From Limnobaculum parvum (GTDB lineage Bacteria > Pseudomonadota > Gammaproteobacteria > Enterobacterales > Enterobacteriaceae), in contig NZ_CP029185.2 of the NCBI RefSeq assembly GCF_003096015.2, positions 3,134,001 to 3,198,000 of the forward strand: DNA of 64,000 nt, written 5' to 3'. The first letter of the stretch is position 1. Every line of letters begins with the position of its first letter. Shown here in pieces: positions 26,119 through 35,629 of the stretch. The notes beneath the pieces are model-generated. The model did not search any database. It was not told the origin of the DNA and saw only the letters and a list, made by a program, of their open reading frames with translations. The position numbers were made by a program, and so were the translations under genes.

Positions 26119-26591
26119 CCTCTTGGCCCCCAAGCCAGCTTCAACTGAACCTTCACCCCTCCCACATTATCTGCCGGAGCCATGGTTATGGTTTCAATTC
26201 GAATACCTGAGGTGCTGTTTAACGTCGTCAGCCAACTTTTTAGCGAAGAAAAAGGTACATTATCAATGTTGATATCGGCATTGTTGGCAGCCACTTGTAC
26301 CGGTGCCAATGTGATTTTTGCCTCAGCGGCGCTCTGTTCTATCGCCTGTTTAGGATCGTCGGCGATCAGTTGATAAGCGGGTAAATCACGCTCTTGTGCC
26401 TGCTCCTGCATCCAGCTAATGGTATCTTGGGAACGGGAGATAGACTGCCAGCCTTCCTGCACCGCGTTCTGTAAAGGGATCCACACGCCGTAAAACAGTA
26501 GCCCCCACAGCAGCGTGATGACACCCAAAACCATCAACACCCGTTCCCGCGGTGCTTTAGCATTAAAATAGGCGATTAGCTTCTCTTTCAT
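26115..26591 (-). CDS. gspM: T2SS inner-membrane platform protein GspM
   Basis: A 158-residue bitopic protein, a partner of GspL in the assembly platform. The short cytoplasmic N-terminus with NAKAPRERVLMVLGV and one membrane segment (about 18-38) fit the family, as does the periplasmic ferredoxin-like domain with SLKSWLTTLNSTSGIRIE. It overlaps gspL by 4 bp and gspO by 4 bp. Confidence 0.9.
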   Translation of the reverse strand: MKEKLIAYFNAKAPRERVLMVLGVITLLWGLLFYGVWIPLQNAVQEGWQSISRSQDTISWMQEQAQERDLPAYQLIADDPKQAIEQSAAEAKITLAPVQVAANNADINIDNVPFSSLKSWLTTLNSTSGIRIETITMAPADNVGGVKVQLKLAWGPRG

Positions 26592-27745
26592 TTTGCGACA
26601 TCTCCCCCAATCAGAACGCCGGTATATGGCGGGTTTGTCGAGCCCGGCTGTAAAGTGAAACCAAAGATTGGCTGCGTTTGTGTAACAAACTCGGAGATCC
26701 GGTCTTTTTCCATTGAGCTGACATCCAACGTCAATGTTCCGCTTTTGCCATCATATTTCACCGTTCGAACTTCAATATCCGGATAAGCTTGCTTCATCAT
26801 ATCCAACTGACCTAATTGGGTAAAAAAGCCACTTTTTGCTTTATTAATACCCTTTTCAAAGTTGTATTTGAGATTGCTGGTCGGGACATTTCCGGGAAGA
26901 TAGCGTTGATATACTTGCTGTGTTTCCTGAACCAGATCGTTCTGGCGGTTTTTAACGTTCCACAGCACGGCAAACTGAGGAAATAGACTCAGACAAAAAG
27001 CCAAAATCACAGAAAAGATCAGTGGTTTTTTCCAGCGCTTTAAGACCTCACTGCGGTTATCTGTCTGGCTAAACACACCGTGTAGTATATTTAACCGTTC
27101 CGCTCGCCAACGCTCCTGAATTAACAGTAACGGATGCTGCCACGGATTGGCTTCATCAGTGGCCATGCCTTCCGGTAAATCACCGTAGCTGCGCCTTGTG
27201 CCTTGCGGTAAGCGAGCCAGCAAATCAGATAGCAGAGGCGTTTCCACCACGCAGGCACCTGTGTCATAGCGCACCCACCACTGATCCTCTAGGGAAACAA
27301 CCGTATGCCCTTCAGGGTTCTCCGGCAGCAACAAAGCATCCGGTAATGCCTGAATGACTTTAAGCCCGGCATTACCACAAGCATCCAACCACTCCTGCAA
27401 TTTGGCACTGCGTACCGCAACGGTATCCAACTCTCCACCGGTACGGCGCATGACGGTCCAGTGCAAATCATCAATTTCACCCATCAATGAATCTTCTGCG
27501 ATCCAAGTAAACTGCGGGGTTTGATGCAGCGCCCATTTTTTAGGTAACTTAAAACGGCGAAAAATAAGATCGCTGGTAGGAAGCAACAGGCAAACGGAAT
27601 GTGATAATGGATGTGACCTCAATTGGGATAATTGATCCCAGCTGTCCAGACGCTCAGGTGCTGATGCTACCCCAGCCTGTAGAGCACACCACCAAACGGG
27701 CGCATCCGGCGTTGAACCTAATCTGATAAAAAGTGCCTGTTTCAT
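26588..27745 (-). CDS. gspL: T2SS inner-membrane platform protein GspL
   Basis: A 385-residue bitopic protein whose actin-like cytoplasmic domain (about 1-235) recruits the GspE ATPase. One membrane segment (about 243-262, KKPLIFSVILAFCLSLFPQF) leads to a periplasmic ferredoxin-like domain that pairs with GspM. SVCLLLPTSDLIFRRFKLPKKW is the recognisable N-terminal signature. A 14-bp gap separates it from gspK, and it overlaps gspM by 4 bp. Confidence 0.92.
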   Translation of the reverse strand: MKQALFIRLGSTPDAPVWWCALQAGVASAPERLDSWDQLSQLRSHPLSHSVCLLLPTSDLIFRRFKLPKKWALHQTPQFTWIAEDSLMGEIDDLHWTVMRRTGGELDTVAVRSAKLQEWLDACGNAGLKVIQALPDALLLPENPEGHTVVSLEDQWWVRYDTGACVVETPLLSDLLARLPQGTRRSYGDLPEGMATDEANPWQHPLLLIQERWRAERLNILHGVFSQTDNRSEVLKRWKKPLIFSVILAFCLSLFPQFAVLWNVKNRQNDLVQETQQVYQRYLPGNVPTSNLKYNFEKGINKAKSGFFTQLGQLDMMKQAYPDIEVRTVKYDGKSGTLTLDVSSMEKDRISEFVTQTQPIFGFTLQPGSTNPPYTGVLIGGDVAK

Positions 27746-27759
27746 TATAAATATCCCTA

Positions 27760-28770
27760 CTACTCAATAGTTCGATATCGATGTAACCAGCGGCTAGCTT
27801 CTCTGGTCTCTTCATCAAGGTACAAATTATCAACAAATCGCAGCGTCAAATTGTCGGTACGCCCGGTGGTATACACGGTGAAAAAATGACTGTTCACGGT
27901 CATATAACTGTCAGCGGAAGTCTCTTTGCCCTTCACCGGAAACTGCTTTTCCACCTGAGCCCGAAACGCCTCAACAGATTCCCATCCGCCATCAGGTCGC
28001 TTACCAATCAACTGACTAGCGTCATCCACCGTCAGCTCTCCCAAAAATAATCCTGAAAGCAGTGAGGACTGCTGTTTAGTCAGTGAATTAATATTCACTT
28101 TGGTTTTCGTATTGGGTAATGCACATAGCAATTTGCTCAACTTGGCATAAGACTCCAATGGAAACCCCGGCAGCAATTTCAGTTCACTGATGGTATACAT
28201 CATCTGTTTAGCGGGTACCCTTGGCGGTTGCAGAGACTTAAAGGCTTCCACCGCCGCACTGGCTTTAGCGTTATCACTGCCGCCATCAATACCTAAATAG
28301 ACCGTCAATTCGTTAAACAGCGTTTCTGCCGTTGCCGCATTAATACCGGCGCTAGTCATCAGGTACTCCACCACTTTTTGTGTCATCGCCTTTTCCCCAG
28401 GAAGGGGGGAAACCGCGCTGTTGTCCGGCGCTAACAGGCTGTTTACGTTAAAACAGGTTTGTGCATCAAACACCTGACTGTCTAACTGATAATCTTCCGT
28501 TTTTACGCTTATTGGCTGAGCCCAGGACTGCTCCAGTGAGCTGGCCTTTTTACCGTCGGCCAAATCATCGCCCAAACGGTGAATGGCTAATTGCACTGCG
28601 GCATCAGAGTTCCATCGTAAAGTTTGCTGACCCAGTTGAAACTGAATCTTCTGTAAGTTGCGCGTAAACTGCTGGCTAATACGGGCGGCTAACACCGACA
28701 TTAATACCAGTAGAATCAGTATCACTAATAGAGCAACACCTCGCTGACGCCGTTTAGATCCGCTATTCAT
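27760..28770 (-). CDS. gspK: T2SS minor pseudopilin GspK
   Basis: The large pseudopilin (336 residues) that caps the pseudopilus tip. The prepilin cleavage region is QRG-VALLVILILLVLMSVLAA; as usual for GspK, the glutamate at +5 is missing. The inserted alpha domain and helix-hairpin-helix-like repeat (VNINSLTKQQSSLLSGLF) are visible. It overlaps gspJ by 4 bp (ATGA). Confidence 0.92.
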   Translation of the reverse strand: MNSGSKRRQRGVALLVILILLVLMSVLAARISQQFTRNLQKIQFQLGQQTLRWNSDAAVQLAIHRLGDDLADGKKASSLEQSWAQPISVKTEDYQLDSQVFDAQTCFNVNSLLAPDNSAVSPLPGEKAMTQKVVEYLMTSAGINAATAETLFNELTVYLGIDGGSDNAKASAAVEAFKSLQPPRVPAKQMMYTISELKLLPGFPLESYAKLSKLLCALPNTKTKVNINSLTKQQSSLLSGLFLGELTVDDASQLIGKRPDGGWESVEAFRAQVEKQFPVKGKETSADSYMTVNSHFFTVYTTGRTDNLTLRFVDNLYLDEETREASRWLHRYRTIE

Positions 28771-29486
28771 TTAGCACCTCCGGCATCCGGCGTGCTATTG
28801 CCTTGCGCGGGTGGCACAGCGTCGCCCGGTTTATCCGCATCCGGTTTTTGCTCACCTGCCGCCGGCGCGTTTTCATCGGTCCCCTGAACGCTTGCTGTTC
28901 CGCCTTTCGGCCAGTTACCCGGCGTCATAAACACCCAACGCCATACCGTATCGTCTTCTAGCGTTAGCGTGAGTTCGATACCTTTAGGTATCATTTCGGC
29001 CTCATCCCACTGGGCTTGCCAAGCGGTATTAAAAAAGCGCCAATCCATCTTTTTTACCCGGTCGATCATGGGGATTTTGGTCCAATCCTTGACGTTGGCA
29101 CCATCCAGTACCGAAGCGACCCCCCGATAGACCTGATTATCTTTCAGCCACCATGACACCCGGATCAGATCGGCACTTTGTGGATTTCCCAAGCTAACCA
29201 CACTGTCCTGAGTCGTCAGAACCAATATGCCGTCTCTCAGTTCAAACGCCGCACTGCTACCAACCGGAGCCCGAGGCATCGCCTGCGAAAAATCACGTTC
29301 CAATCGGCTATAGGTCATTTGCAGTTGGTTAAACCGGGCCGATTGCGCATCCGACACGGCTGCATTGCTCATTGAACCGGTTAATATCTGCCACGCCATC
29401 ATGCTGATCATGGCAAATATCACCAGCGCAATGATGACTTCCATCATGGTAAATCCCTGCTGGCGGGCGCGCTTTAAGGTGTTCAT
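28767..29486 (-). CDS. gspJ: T2SS minor pseudopilin GspJ
   Basis: A minor pseudopilin that forms the tip complex with GspI and GspK. The ATG at 29486 is chosen over 29513: GGAGG precedes it and it gives the short basic leader MNTLKRARQQG before the cleavage motif G-FTMMEVIIALVIF, with Glu at +5. The product is 239 residues with a Pro/Ala/Gly-rich, low-complexity C-tail (about residues 200-239). Its Shine-Dalgarno lies in the G6 run where the gspI frame appears to be broken. Confidence 0.92.
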   Translation of the reverse strand: MNTLKRARQQGFTMMEVIIALVIFAMISMMAWQILTGSMSNAAVSDAQSARFNQLQMTYSRLERDFSQAMPRAPVGSSAAFELRDGILVLTTQDSVVSLGNPQSADLIRVSWWLKDNQVYRGVASVLDGANVKDWTKIPMIDRVKKMDWRFFNTAWQAQWDEAEMIPKGIELTLTLEDDTVWRWVFMTPGNWPKGGTASVQGTDENAPAAGEQKPDADKPGDAVPPAQGNSTPDAGGAK

Positions 29487-29859
29487 TTCGTCCCCCCTCC
29501 AGCGAAGCATCACGCAGTGTGACTAACGGATGCTCTTCCTCACCTTCGCGGAATACGATAACTTCATTCACTTTTACGCCGGATGGCGTCTGCGCCAATC
29601 GCGCTTGCCAATACCAAGTTTGCCCGCCAATCTCTTCATTACCACTGGGTTGATCGGTAAAAGTACGGCGGTTCAACTTCGCCTCGGCCATCTGATTTTC
29701 TGCCACCCAACTCGCCCGTAAAGTTTCTCCCAACCGTACGGTATAGTGGCTGCTGACGGTCACGGTATTCATCAGTGCTAACGCTGCGCAAGAGAAGATA
29801 GCCATGGCCACCATGACTTCCAGCAGTGTCATGCCTTGCTCATGGCGCATCTTTCTCAT
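29329..29859 (-). CDS. gspI: T2SS minor pseudopilin GspI, C-terminus altered by an apparent 1-nt deletion
   Basis: A minor pseudopilin. The start at 29859 follows AAAGAGG and gives MRKMRHEQG before the cleavage motif G-MTLLEVMVAMAIF (Glu +5). The body (ASWVAENQMAEAKL, QTWYWQARLAQT) is normal up to about LVTLRDASL. After that the frame runs 55 or so residues into gspJ, a 158-bp overlap that is not expected. Adding one G to the G6 run at 29492-29497 (plus-strand C run) produces a stop at 29483-29485, an ATGA overlap with gspJ and a 125-residue protein, the length of E. coli GspI. The long tail is therefore probably not real. Confidence 0.85.
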   Translation of the reverse strand: MRKMRHEQGMTLLEVMVAMAIFSCAALALMNTVTVSSHYTVRLGETLRASWVAENQMAEAKLNRRTFTDQPSGNEEIGGQTWYWQARLAQTPSGVKVNEVIVFREGEEEHPLVTLRDASLEGGRNEHLKARPPAGIYHDGSHHCAGDICHDQHDGVADINRFNEQCSRVGCAIGPV

Positions 29860-29964
29860 CTTTAGCCTCTTTCGCATCATTACCGTAGCCGTTTACCACC
29901 TCAACCGGAGATGCCCCTTGAGAAACAACAGAATAGACATCTTTTCTGTCTTCGCCCTCGAACA

Positions 29965-30384
29965 TCAGTCTGAATAAACTGATCTCACCATCCGGTAAAA
30001 AATAATTTGTGGAGGGTCATTTAAACTCAGCGCCATTTTCTGCGGCTCTAGAGTGACGCGCAGATCTTCCGGAAACTCCCCTTTTGTGCTGATTCGACCC
30101 GCCACCAGCGGCTGCCACTGTAAGCTATCTTGTGCCCCTTCTCCGTTCCCTTTCAGAACCATCAGTTGATACCCCTGATAGGTGAGCGTCAGGCCAACAA
30201 TACTTCCCTCCATGACAGCCTTACTTGACCCATAATCCACCAAGGTCTTGAACTGTTCGCCAAACACCCCCGGCCCGCTTTTTGAAGGTAATGTCATCAC
30301 CACCGCGGTGGCGCTGATGGCAAAAATCACCAGCGTTAACATGACTTCAAGCAGCGTAAAACCTCGGGAGCGATGGCTGGACAT
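29965..30384 (-). CDS. gspH: T2SS minor pseudopilin GspH, C-terminus truncated by an apparent 1-nt deletion
   Basis: A minor pseudopilin with cleavage motif RG-FTLLEVMLTLVIFAIS. The open frame gives 139 residues ending in PPQIIFYRMVRSVYSD. Adding one T to the T6 run (plus-strand A run, 29997-30002) restores PPQIIFLPDGEISLFRL, matching the conserved LPDGE motif of GspH, and extends the protein to about 181 residues with a stop at 29840-29842, just inside the gspI start. Without the fix an 80-bp gap in an otherwise overlapping operon remains unexplained. It overlaps gspG by one base. Confidence 0.85.
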   Translation of the reverse strand: MSSHRSRGFTLLEVMLTLVIFAISATAVVMTLPSKSGPGVFGEQFKTLVDYGSSKAVMEGSIVGLTLTYQGYQLMVLKGNGEGAQDSLQWQPLVAGRISTKGEFPEDLRVTLEPQKMALSLNDPPQIIFYRMVRSVYSD

Positions 30385-30860
30385 TATTTTTGTCCCGGTT
30401 CTGCTTCAGTTTTCTTGTCTATGTCCCAGTTGCTGACGTCATCTGCGGTGTTTGCCTCACCGTCCGGGCCAACGGAGAACACGTCAATCGCTCCATGCTC
30501 ACCCGGGCTAACAATCAGATAGTCATTGTTCCACGGGTCGGTTGGCAGACGACGAATATAGCCATCAGAACGATAATTTTTAGGTACTGGCTGAAGTTCA
30601 GGTTTGGTCACCAACGCTTTAAGACCTTGGTCAGTGGTTGGGTAACGGCCGTTATCCAACTTGTACATATCAAGGGTATTTTCCAAGGCAACAATATCGC
30701 TCACCGCTTTTTGCCGGTCCGCACGCTCTTTGTTTCCCATCAGGTTAGGGATAACCAGGCTGGCTAGAACGCCCAAAATAACGATAACCACCATGATTTC
30801 CATCAGGGTGAAACCCGACTGGCTTCGCGCGCTATTTTTATTAACAATTTGATTTTTCAT
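30384..30860 (-). CDS. gspG: T2SS major pseudopilin GspG
   Basis: The main subunit of the pseudopilus piston. The cleavage motif is SG-FTLMEIMVVIVILGVLASLVIPN with Glu at +5. The C-terminal domain carries LDNGRYPTTDQGLKALV and the calcium-site region PWNNDYLIVSPG...DVFSVGPDGEANTADD. The product is 158 residues; the tail after SNWDIDKK is slightly longer than in E. coli. Confidence 0.96.
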   Translation of the reverse strand: MKNQIVNKNSARSQSGFTLMEIMVVIVILGVLASLVIPNLMGNKERADRQKAVSDIVALENTLDMYKLDNGRYPTTDQGLKALVTKPELQPVPKNYRSDGYIRRLPTDPWNNDYLIVSPGEHGAIDVFSVGPDGEANTADDVSNWDIDKKTEAEPGQK

Positions 30861-30867
30861 GATATTT

Positions 30868-32076
30868 TTAACTCACCATGTTATTAAGTTGCAGGATTGG
30901 TTGTAAAATTGACATGACGATGAACAGCACTATCGTCGCCATGGTAATAACCAATGCGGGTTCAAAAACGGCTAACGTTAATGTAATTCGATGCTGAAGG
31001 GCCTTATCCTGTGTATCTGCGGCGCGCTCCATCAGCGGCCCCAGCTCACCACTTTGTTCTCCCGATGCCACCATATACAGCATCATCGGTGGAAATAGTT
31101 GTGTTTGTTCCAAAGAGGAGTTCAGTGTTGCCCCTTGACGAACCTTGTCGGCAGCCTCGGTGAGTATTTCTCTGGCATACAGATTCTCTATCCCGTCTAC
31201 CGAGATATTCATGGCTTCTAAGAGTGGAACGCTACTGGCCTGCAAAATACTGAGGGTACGAATATAGCGAGCACTGTTAATCGCTCGCACCAGCTTGCTG
31301 ATCGGTGCGGAGCGCACCAACCATTTATGATAGCGCAGGCGGTTTTTTCCTTTAGATACCCAAGTACGGAATCCAAACACCCCACCAATAATGGCGATGA
31401 GGATATAAAGCCCGTAGTCCTGTAAGAAGTCACTCACGGCGATCAGCGTCCGCGTAGTTACCGGCAACCCCTGTTTCATATGAGTAAACTGTTCAATAAC
31501 CTGTGGTACAACCGCCACCAACAGAATACAAATAACCGTCGTCGCCACCACCGTTAGCGTGATGGGATAAACCATTGCCTGAGTCAGCTTGCTTTTCATT
31601 TGTTGACGCTGATCGTTGTAATCAGCCAGCTTGTCGAGCACTTCTCCCAGATGGCCGGTTTTTTCACCTGCTGTCACTAGCGTGCGGTATAGATTGTCAA
31701 ACGCCTGGGGATAATTGCCTAAAGCATCAGATAGGGAGTAGCCTTCCACCACTTTGTCGTGAATGTCATCAATGACTTTCGCCATGACTTCGTCTTCTGT
31801 CTGGCGAGCGATAACTTTCAGCGCACTTTCTAATGGCAATGCGGCATTGGTCAGCGTTGATAGCTGGCGGGTAAACAGCGCCAGTGAATTACTGGAAATC
31901 TTGCGCGAAAAAAACGATTTTTTACTGCCCGACTCGGCTTTGGTCTCTTCTATGCTGATGGGCGTCATGCCCTGTTCACGCAACTGTTGGCGTGCCTGCT
32001 TTGGCGTTTCCGCCTGCAAGGTACCTTTTTGGGTTTTGCCGTTTGGCAGTGTTGCCCGCCATGCGTAATGTGCCAT
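30868..32076 (-). CDS. gspF: T2SS inner-membrane platform protein GspF
   Basis: A 402-residue polytopic protein at the base of the pseudopilus. Two homologous cytoplasmic six-helix domains (about 60-170 and 265-370) are seen as FTRQLSTLTNAALPLESALKV and YIRTLSILQASSVPLLEAM. The three membrane segments include VYPITLTVVATTVICILLVAV and the C-terminal FEPALVITMATIVLFIVMSI. It overlaps gspE by one base. Confidence 0.95.
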   Translation of the reverse strand: MAHYAWRATLPNGKTQKGTLQAETPKQARQQLREQGMTPISIEETKAESGSKKSFFSRKISSNSLALFTRQLSTLTNAALPLESALKVIARQTEDEVMAKVIDDIHDKVVEGYSLSDALGNYPQAFDNLYRTLVTAGEKTGHLGEVLDKLADYNDQRQQMKSKLTQAMVYPITLTVVATTVICILLVAVVPQVIEQFTHMKQGLPVTTRTLIAVSDFLQDYGLYILIAIIGGVFGFRTWVSKGKNRLRYHKWLVRSAPISKLVRAINSARYIRTLSILQASSVPLLEAMNISVDGIENLYAREILTEAADKVRQGATLNSSLEQTQLFPPMMLYMVASGEQSGELGPLMERAADTQDKALQHRITLTLAVFEPALVITMATIVLFIVMSILQPILQLNNMVS

Positions 32077-33569
32077 TATGCTTCTCCGGATTCGTTTTGT
32101 TCAGCGGTAACGCGCATCACCTCTTCAATGGAGGTTTCACCACTGATAACTTTTAATAATCCGTTCTGCCGCAGGCTTCGAGTATGCTTACGCAATATCT
32201 CATCCAGCGTCATTTCATCTAGATTGTCGTTAATGGCTCGACGTAGTTCGGTATTCATCACTAGGAATTCATGGATACCGGCTCGTCCCTGATAGCCGCT
32301 TTCACGACATTGCTCACAGCCAACAGCACGGTAAATCACATCAGGTGGTTGAGGTAAAAAGTTATACATTGCCTTTTCTCTTGGCGAGAGTTCGGAGGTC
32401 GTGCGGCAATGTTTACAAAGGCGGCGCACCAGACGTTGTGCAATAACCCCTAATAATGAAGAACCGATCAGAAACGATTCCAACCCCATGTCCCGTAAAC
32501 GGGTAACCGCACCGCAGGCGCTGTTGGTGTGAAGGGTCGACATAACTAGGTGACCGGTTAGTGATGCCTGCACCGCAATTTGCGCCGTTTCGCTATCACG
32601 AATTTCCCCGATCATCACGACATCAGGGTCCTGACGTAAAATAGCGCGCAGGCCACGTGCGAACGTCATCTCTACACGAGGGTTAACCTGAGTTTGTCCA
32701 ACGCCTTCCAGTTCATATTCAATCGGGTCTTCTACGGTGAGAATGTTGCGCTCAAAGCTGTTGAGGGAAGAGAGCACCGCATACAGAGAAGTACTCTTAC
32801 CGGAACCTGTCGGTCCGGTCACTAGCAGGATACCGTGAGGTTTGGCAATCAACCCTTCAAGGTGCTCTCTGTCATCATCCGCCAAGCCCAACTGCCCCAG
32901 ATCCATACGCATATTGTTTTTATCCAATAAACGCATAACCACGCGCTCGCCATATTGTGAGGGGATCGTTGATACCCGAACATCAATGGCTTTACGACCA
33001 ATACGCAGAGAAATACGGCCATCCTGAGGCAACCGTTTTTCGGCAATATCCAACTTGGCCATGACCTTAATACGGGAAACCAACAGCGGAGCTAACTTTC
33101 TGGCTGGTTGTAAAACCGGATGTAACAGGCCGTCCACCCGAAAACGAATACTAAGGGTGCGCTCGAAGGTTTCGATATGGATATCCGAAGCACCTTCTTT
33201 AACCGCTTCACTTAATATGGCGTTGATCAGGCGGATAACCGGTGAGTTTTCGTCGCTATCCAGCAAATCTTCACTATCGGGAATTTCTTCTGTTAGTGCC
33301 ATCAGGTCGATATCACCATCCATATCATCGACCATTTGTTGAGACACGCCGCTCCCCTGTTGCCAGACTCGCGACAAGCGTTCATCAAACGCTTCAACCG
33401 TTAGTGTGATCGGGGTAAATGCCTGTTCCTGTATACGCCGCATTTCCAGTAACGCCTGTAAAGGCGTATCTTCGCGCAGGTAAACTTCGCCTTGGTCCAA
33501 CAGAATTCCATTCTCTTTGGCGTAGCTATAGGAACTGAAATCTTTGCTCGAAGTTTCCATATCATCCAC
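32076..33569 (-). CDS. gspE: T2SS assembly ATPase GspE
   Basis: A cytoplasmic hexameric ATPase that powers pseudopilus extension. Residues about 1-100 form the GspL-binding N-domain. The Walker A GPTGSGKSTS, Asp box, Walker B VVMIGEIRDSET and His box LVMSTLHTNSA are all intact. The zinc-binding tetracysteine is present as CKHC and CEQC, as in Xcp/Eps-type enzymes. The product is 497 residues. Confidence 0.96.
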   Translation of the reverse strand: MDDMETSSKDFSSYSYAKENGILLDQGEVYLREDTPLQALLEMRRIQEQAFTPITLTVEAFDERLSRVWQQGSGVSQQMVDDMDGDIDLMALTEEIPDSEDLLDSDENSPVIRLINAILSEAVKEGASDIHIETFERTLSIRFRVDGLLHPVLQPARKLAPLLVSRIKVMAKLDIAEKRLPQDGRISLRIGRKAIDVRVSTIPSQYGERVVMRLLDKNNMRMDLGQLGLADDDREHLEGLIAKPHGILLVTGPTGSGKSTSLYAVLSSLNSFERNILTVEDPIEYELEGVGQTQVNPRVEMTFARGLRAILRQDPDVVMIGEIRDSETAQIAVQASLTGHLVMSTLHTNSACGAVTRLRDMGLESFLIGSSLLGVIAQRLVRRLCKHCRTTSELSPREKAMYNFLPQPPDVIYRAVGCEQCRESGYQGRAGIHEFLVMNTELRRAINDNLDEMTLDEILRKHTRSLRQNGLLKVISGETSIEEVMRVTAEQNESGEA

Positions 33570-33579
33570 CTTCTACTCG

Positions 33580-35607
33580 TTAGTCGCGAAATGGATTACG
33601 TCCACGTGGTGCTGGCGTTGTGGTTGCTGGCACAATCGGTTGAGTCGTGTTATCAGTGCCCGTACCGCCCAAGGTTCCAGGAGACAAGTTGTCCGGATAT
33701 TCAGGCAGAACTTTCGGATCAATCGGCGGAACAATACCTATCTTGTTCTCTTCAATCCGATACTGCTGGTCTTCACGGCTCTTGTTGTATTTCACTTTCG
33801 AGCTGTAGTTATAGTCAGCATCATTACGAATAACCGTAGGGCGAATAAAGACCATCAGATTTCGTTTCGCTTTGGTATTTGATGTGCTGCGGAATAGTTG
33901 ACCGATTAATGGAATATCGCCCAGTAACGGGACTTTAGAAACGGTTTGAGTCGTGAAGTCTTCAACCAATCCGCCCAACACGACGGTCTGACCACTGCGG
34001 ACTAAAACTTCGTTATTAATCGTCCGGGTGTTAAAGGTAGGCCCCAACGTACTCTGAGCAGACGTTGGATCCACGCTGGAAACTTCTTGTTCAATTTTCA
34101 TTTGAACCGAGTTGTCATCGTTGATCAGCGGAGTCACTTTCAGTTTAGTACCGACGGTTTTACGCTCTACCGTACTGAAGACGTTATCCCCAGAGGTATT
34201 AGACTGAGAACCCGACAGTACAGGAACATCCTGACCGACGTTAAATGAAGCTTCCCGGTTATCGAGGGTCACCACGCTAGGGGTTGATAGAATGTCGCTC
34301 TTATTATCAGAAGCCAGAGCAGTTAGCAGAGCACCGAAATCGCCGTTAAAGAACCCGGTAGCTAAACCGTTATAGCCGCCAAGGACCCCGGTCAATGGGT
34401 TAGTTGCAGTGAATCGGCCATCAATATCTAACTGATCTTTACCACGTTTGGCGGTAAAGATAGGAATACCGGTATTAGTAAATTGCGAAATACCGTTAGA
34501 TGTCGCCCATTGCACGCCCAGGTTTAGACCTGCACCGTCCTGAACTTCAACAATAATGGCTTCAACCAGTACCTGCGCCCGACGTATATCCAGCTTATCA
34601 ATAACCTGTGACAGTGATTGCATGACATCAGGCTGTGCGGTAATAACCAGTGAGTTGGTCTGATCGTCAGCGGTGATATTCAAATCATTCTTACTGGACA
34701 GTGAAGCTGATGCCTTAGCGCTACCGCCTTTATCCGTTTGAATTTTGTCACCAATACCGGTTAACACCGCGGCAATTTTGACTGCGTTGGCATATTTAAG
34801 ATAGAACACCCGAGTATTACCCTGACTGTTTTCATTACGGTCCAGCTTTTTGATCAGGCTGCGGGTTTTCTCACGCGCCTGAGATGAACCACTCAATACC
34901 AAAGTATTGGTGCGCGTATCCGCAACCACTTTAGCCGTTAACTGTGGTGCACTCTGCCCTTTTTGTTCCTCATTGCTCAGATTATTGAGCATATCTGAAA
35001 TTTCTTTGGCAGAACCATATTGTAAAGGAATGGTTTCTCTTTGCTGTACACCGGAAGCATCAACCCGGTGAACTAAGTCCACCAGACGATTAATCGAAGA
35101 GGCTTTTCCCGTCAGTAACAGAACGTTAGACGGCTCATAATTCACTACGTTACCCACGCCGGAGGCATCATTAAGCTGGCGTAATAGAGGCGCTAAGTCC
35201 CTGACGGGTACGTTTTCCATCTGCACGACCCGGGTAATAATTTCATCACCTTTTCCCGGATTTTCAGTATCTGCAACAGGTACCCCAGCGGTTTTCGCTG
35301 TCGATGAACGGACAATTTTAATCATACCGTTATCCATCGGAATAGCAGAAAAACCATACAAATCTAATACGCTAAGAAAAAACTGATAATACTGATCTTC
35401 AGTAAGAAGATCATAGGTTCTTACTGACACTTTTCCTTGCACTGCCGGATCGACTAAAATTGTTTTATTTAAATTTCTACTGGCAACATCAATAAATTCT
35501 CTGATATCAGTGTCTTTAAAATTAGCACTAAAATCAGCAGCGATTAAATGCCCGGAATATAAAAATAATAATGCGAGCACTGAGCGAGCGCAGATTTTTC
35601 TTTTCAT
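33580..35607 (-). CDS. gspD: T2SS outer-membrane secretin GspD
   Basis: The outer-membrane channel of the secreton, a pentadecamer in known systems. A Sec signal peptide ends near residue 24 (HLIAA). N0 (ADFSANFKDTDIREFIDVAS) and N1-N3 domains (about 25-350) are followed by the secretin beta-barrel domain with VPLLGDIPLIGQLFRS. An S-domain-like C-tail rich in Thr, Pro and Arg ends RGRNPFRD. The product is 675 residues. No separate pilotin gene is seen in the window. Confidence 0.96.
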   Translation of the reverse strand: MKRKICARSVLALLFLYSGHLIAADFSANFKDTDIREFIDVASRNLNKTILVDPAVQGKVSVRTYDLLTEDQYYQFFLSVLDLYGFSAIPMDNGMIKIVRSSTAKTAGVPVADTENPGKGDEIITRVVQMENVPVRDLAPLLRQLNDASGVGNVVNYEPSNVLLLTGKASSINRLVDLVHRVDASGVQQRETIPLQYGSAKEISDMLNNLSNEEQKGQSAPQLTAKVVADTRTNTLVLSGSSQAREKTRSLIKKLDRNENSQGNTRVFYLKYANAVKIAAVLTGIGDKIQTDKGGSAKASASLSSKNDLNITADDQTNSLVITAQPDVMQSLSQVIDKLDIRRAQVLVEAIIVEVQDGAGLNLGVQWATSNGISQFTNTGIPIFTAKRGKDQLDIDGRFTATNPLTGVLGGYNGLATGFFNGDFGALLTALASDNKSDILSTPSVVTLDNREASFNVGQDVPVLSGSQSNTSGDNVFSTVERKTVGTKLKVTPLINDDNSVQMKIEQEVSSVDPTSAQSTLGPTFNTRTINNEVLVRSGQTVVLGGLVEDFTTQTVSKVPLLGDIPLIGQLFRSTSNTKAKRNLMVFIRPTVIRNDADYNYSSKVKYNKSREDQQYRIEENKIGIVPPIDPKVLPEYPDNLSPGTLGGTGTDNTTQPIVPATTTPAPRGRNPFRD

Positions 35608-35629
35608 ATTAAATCTAATTCATATAGGG

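Noticed and set aside
24803..26591. A gspN gene in the T2SS cluster
   Set aside because: gspM runs directly into gspO with a 4-bp overlap, leaving no room; absence of gspN is normal in the E. coli-type cluster.
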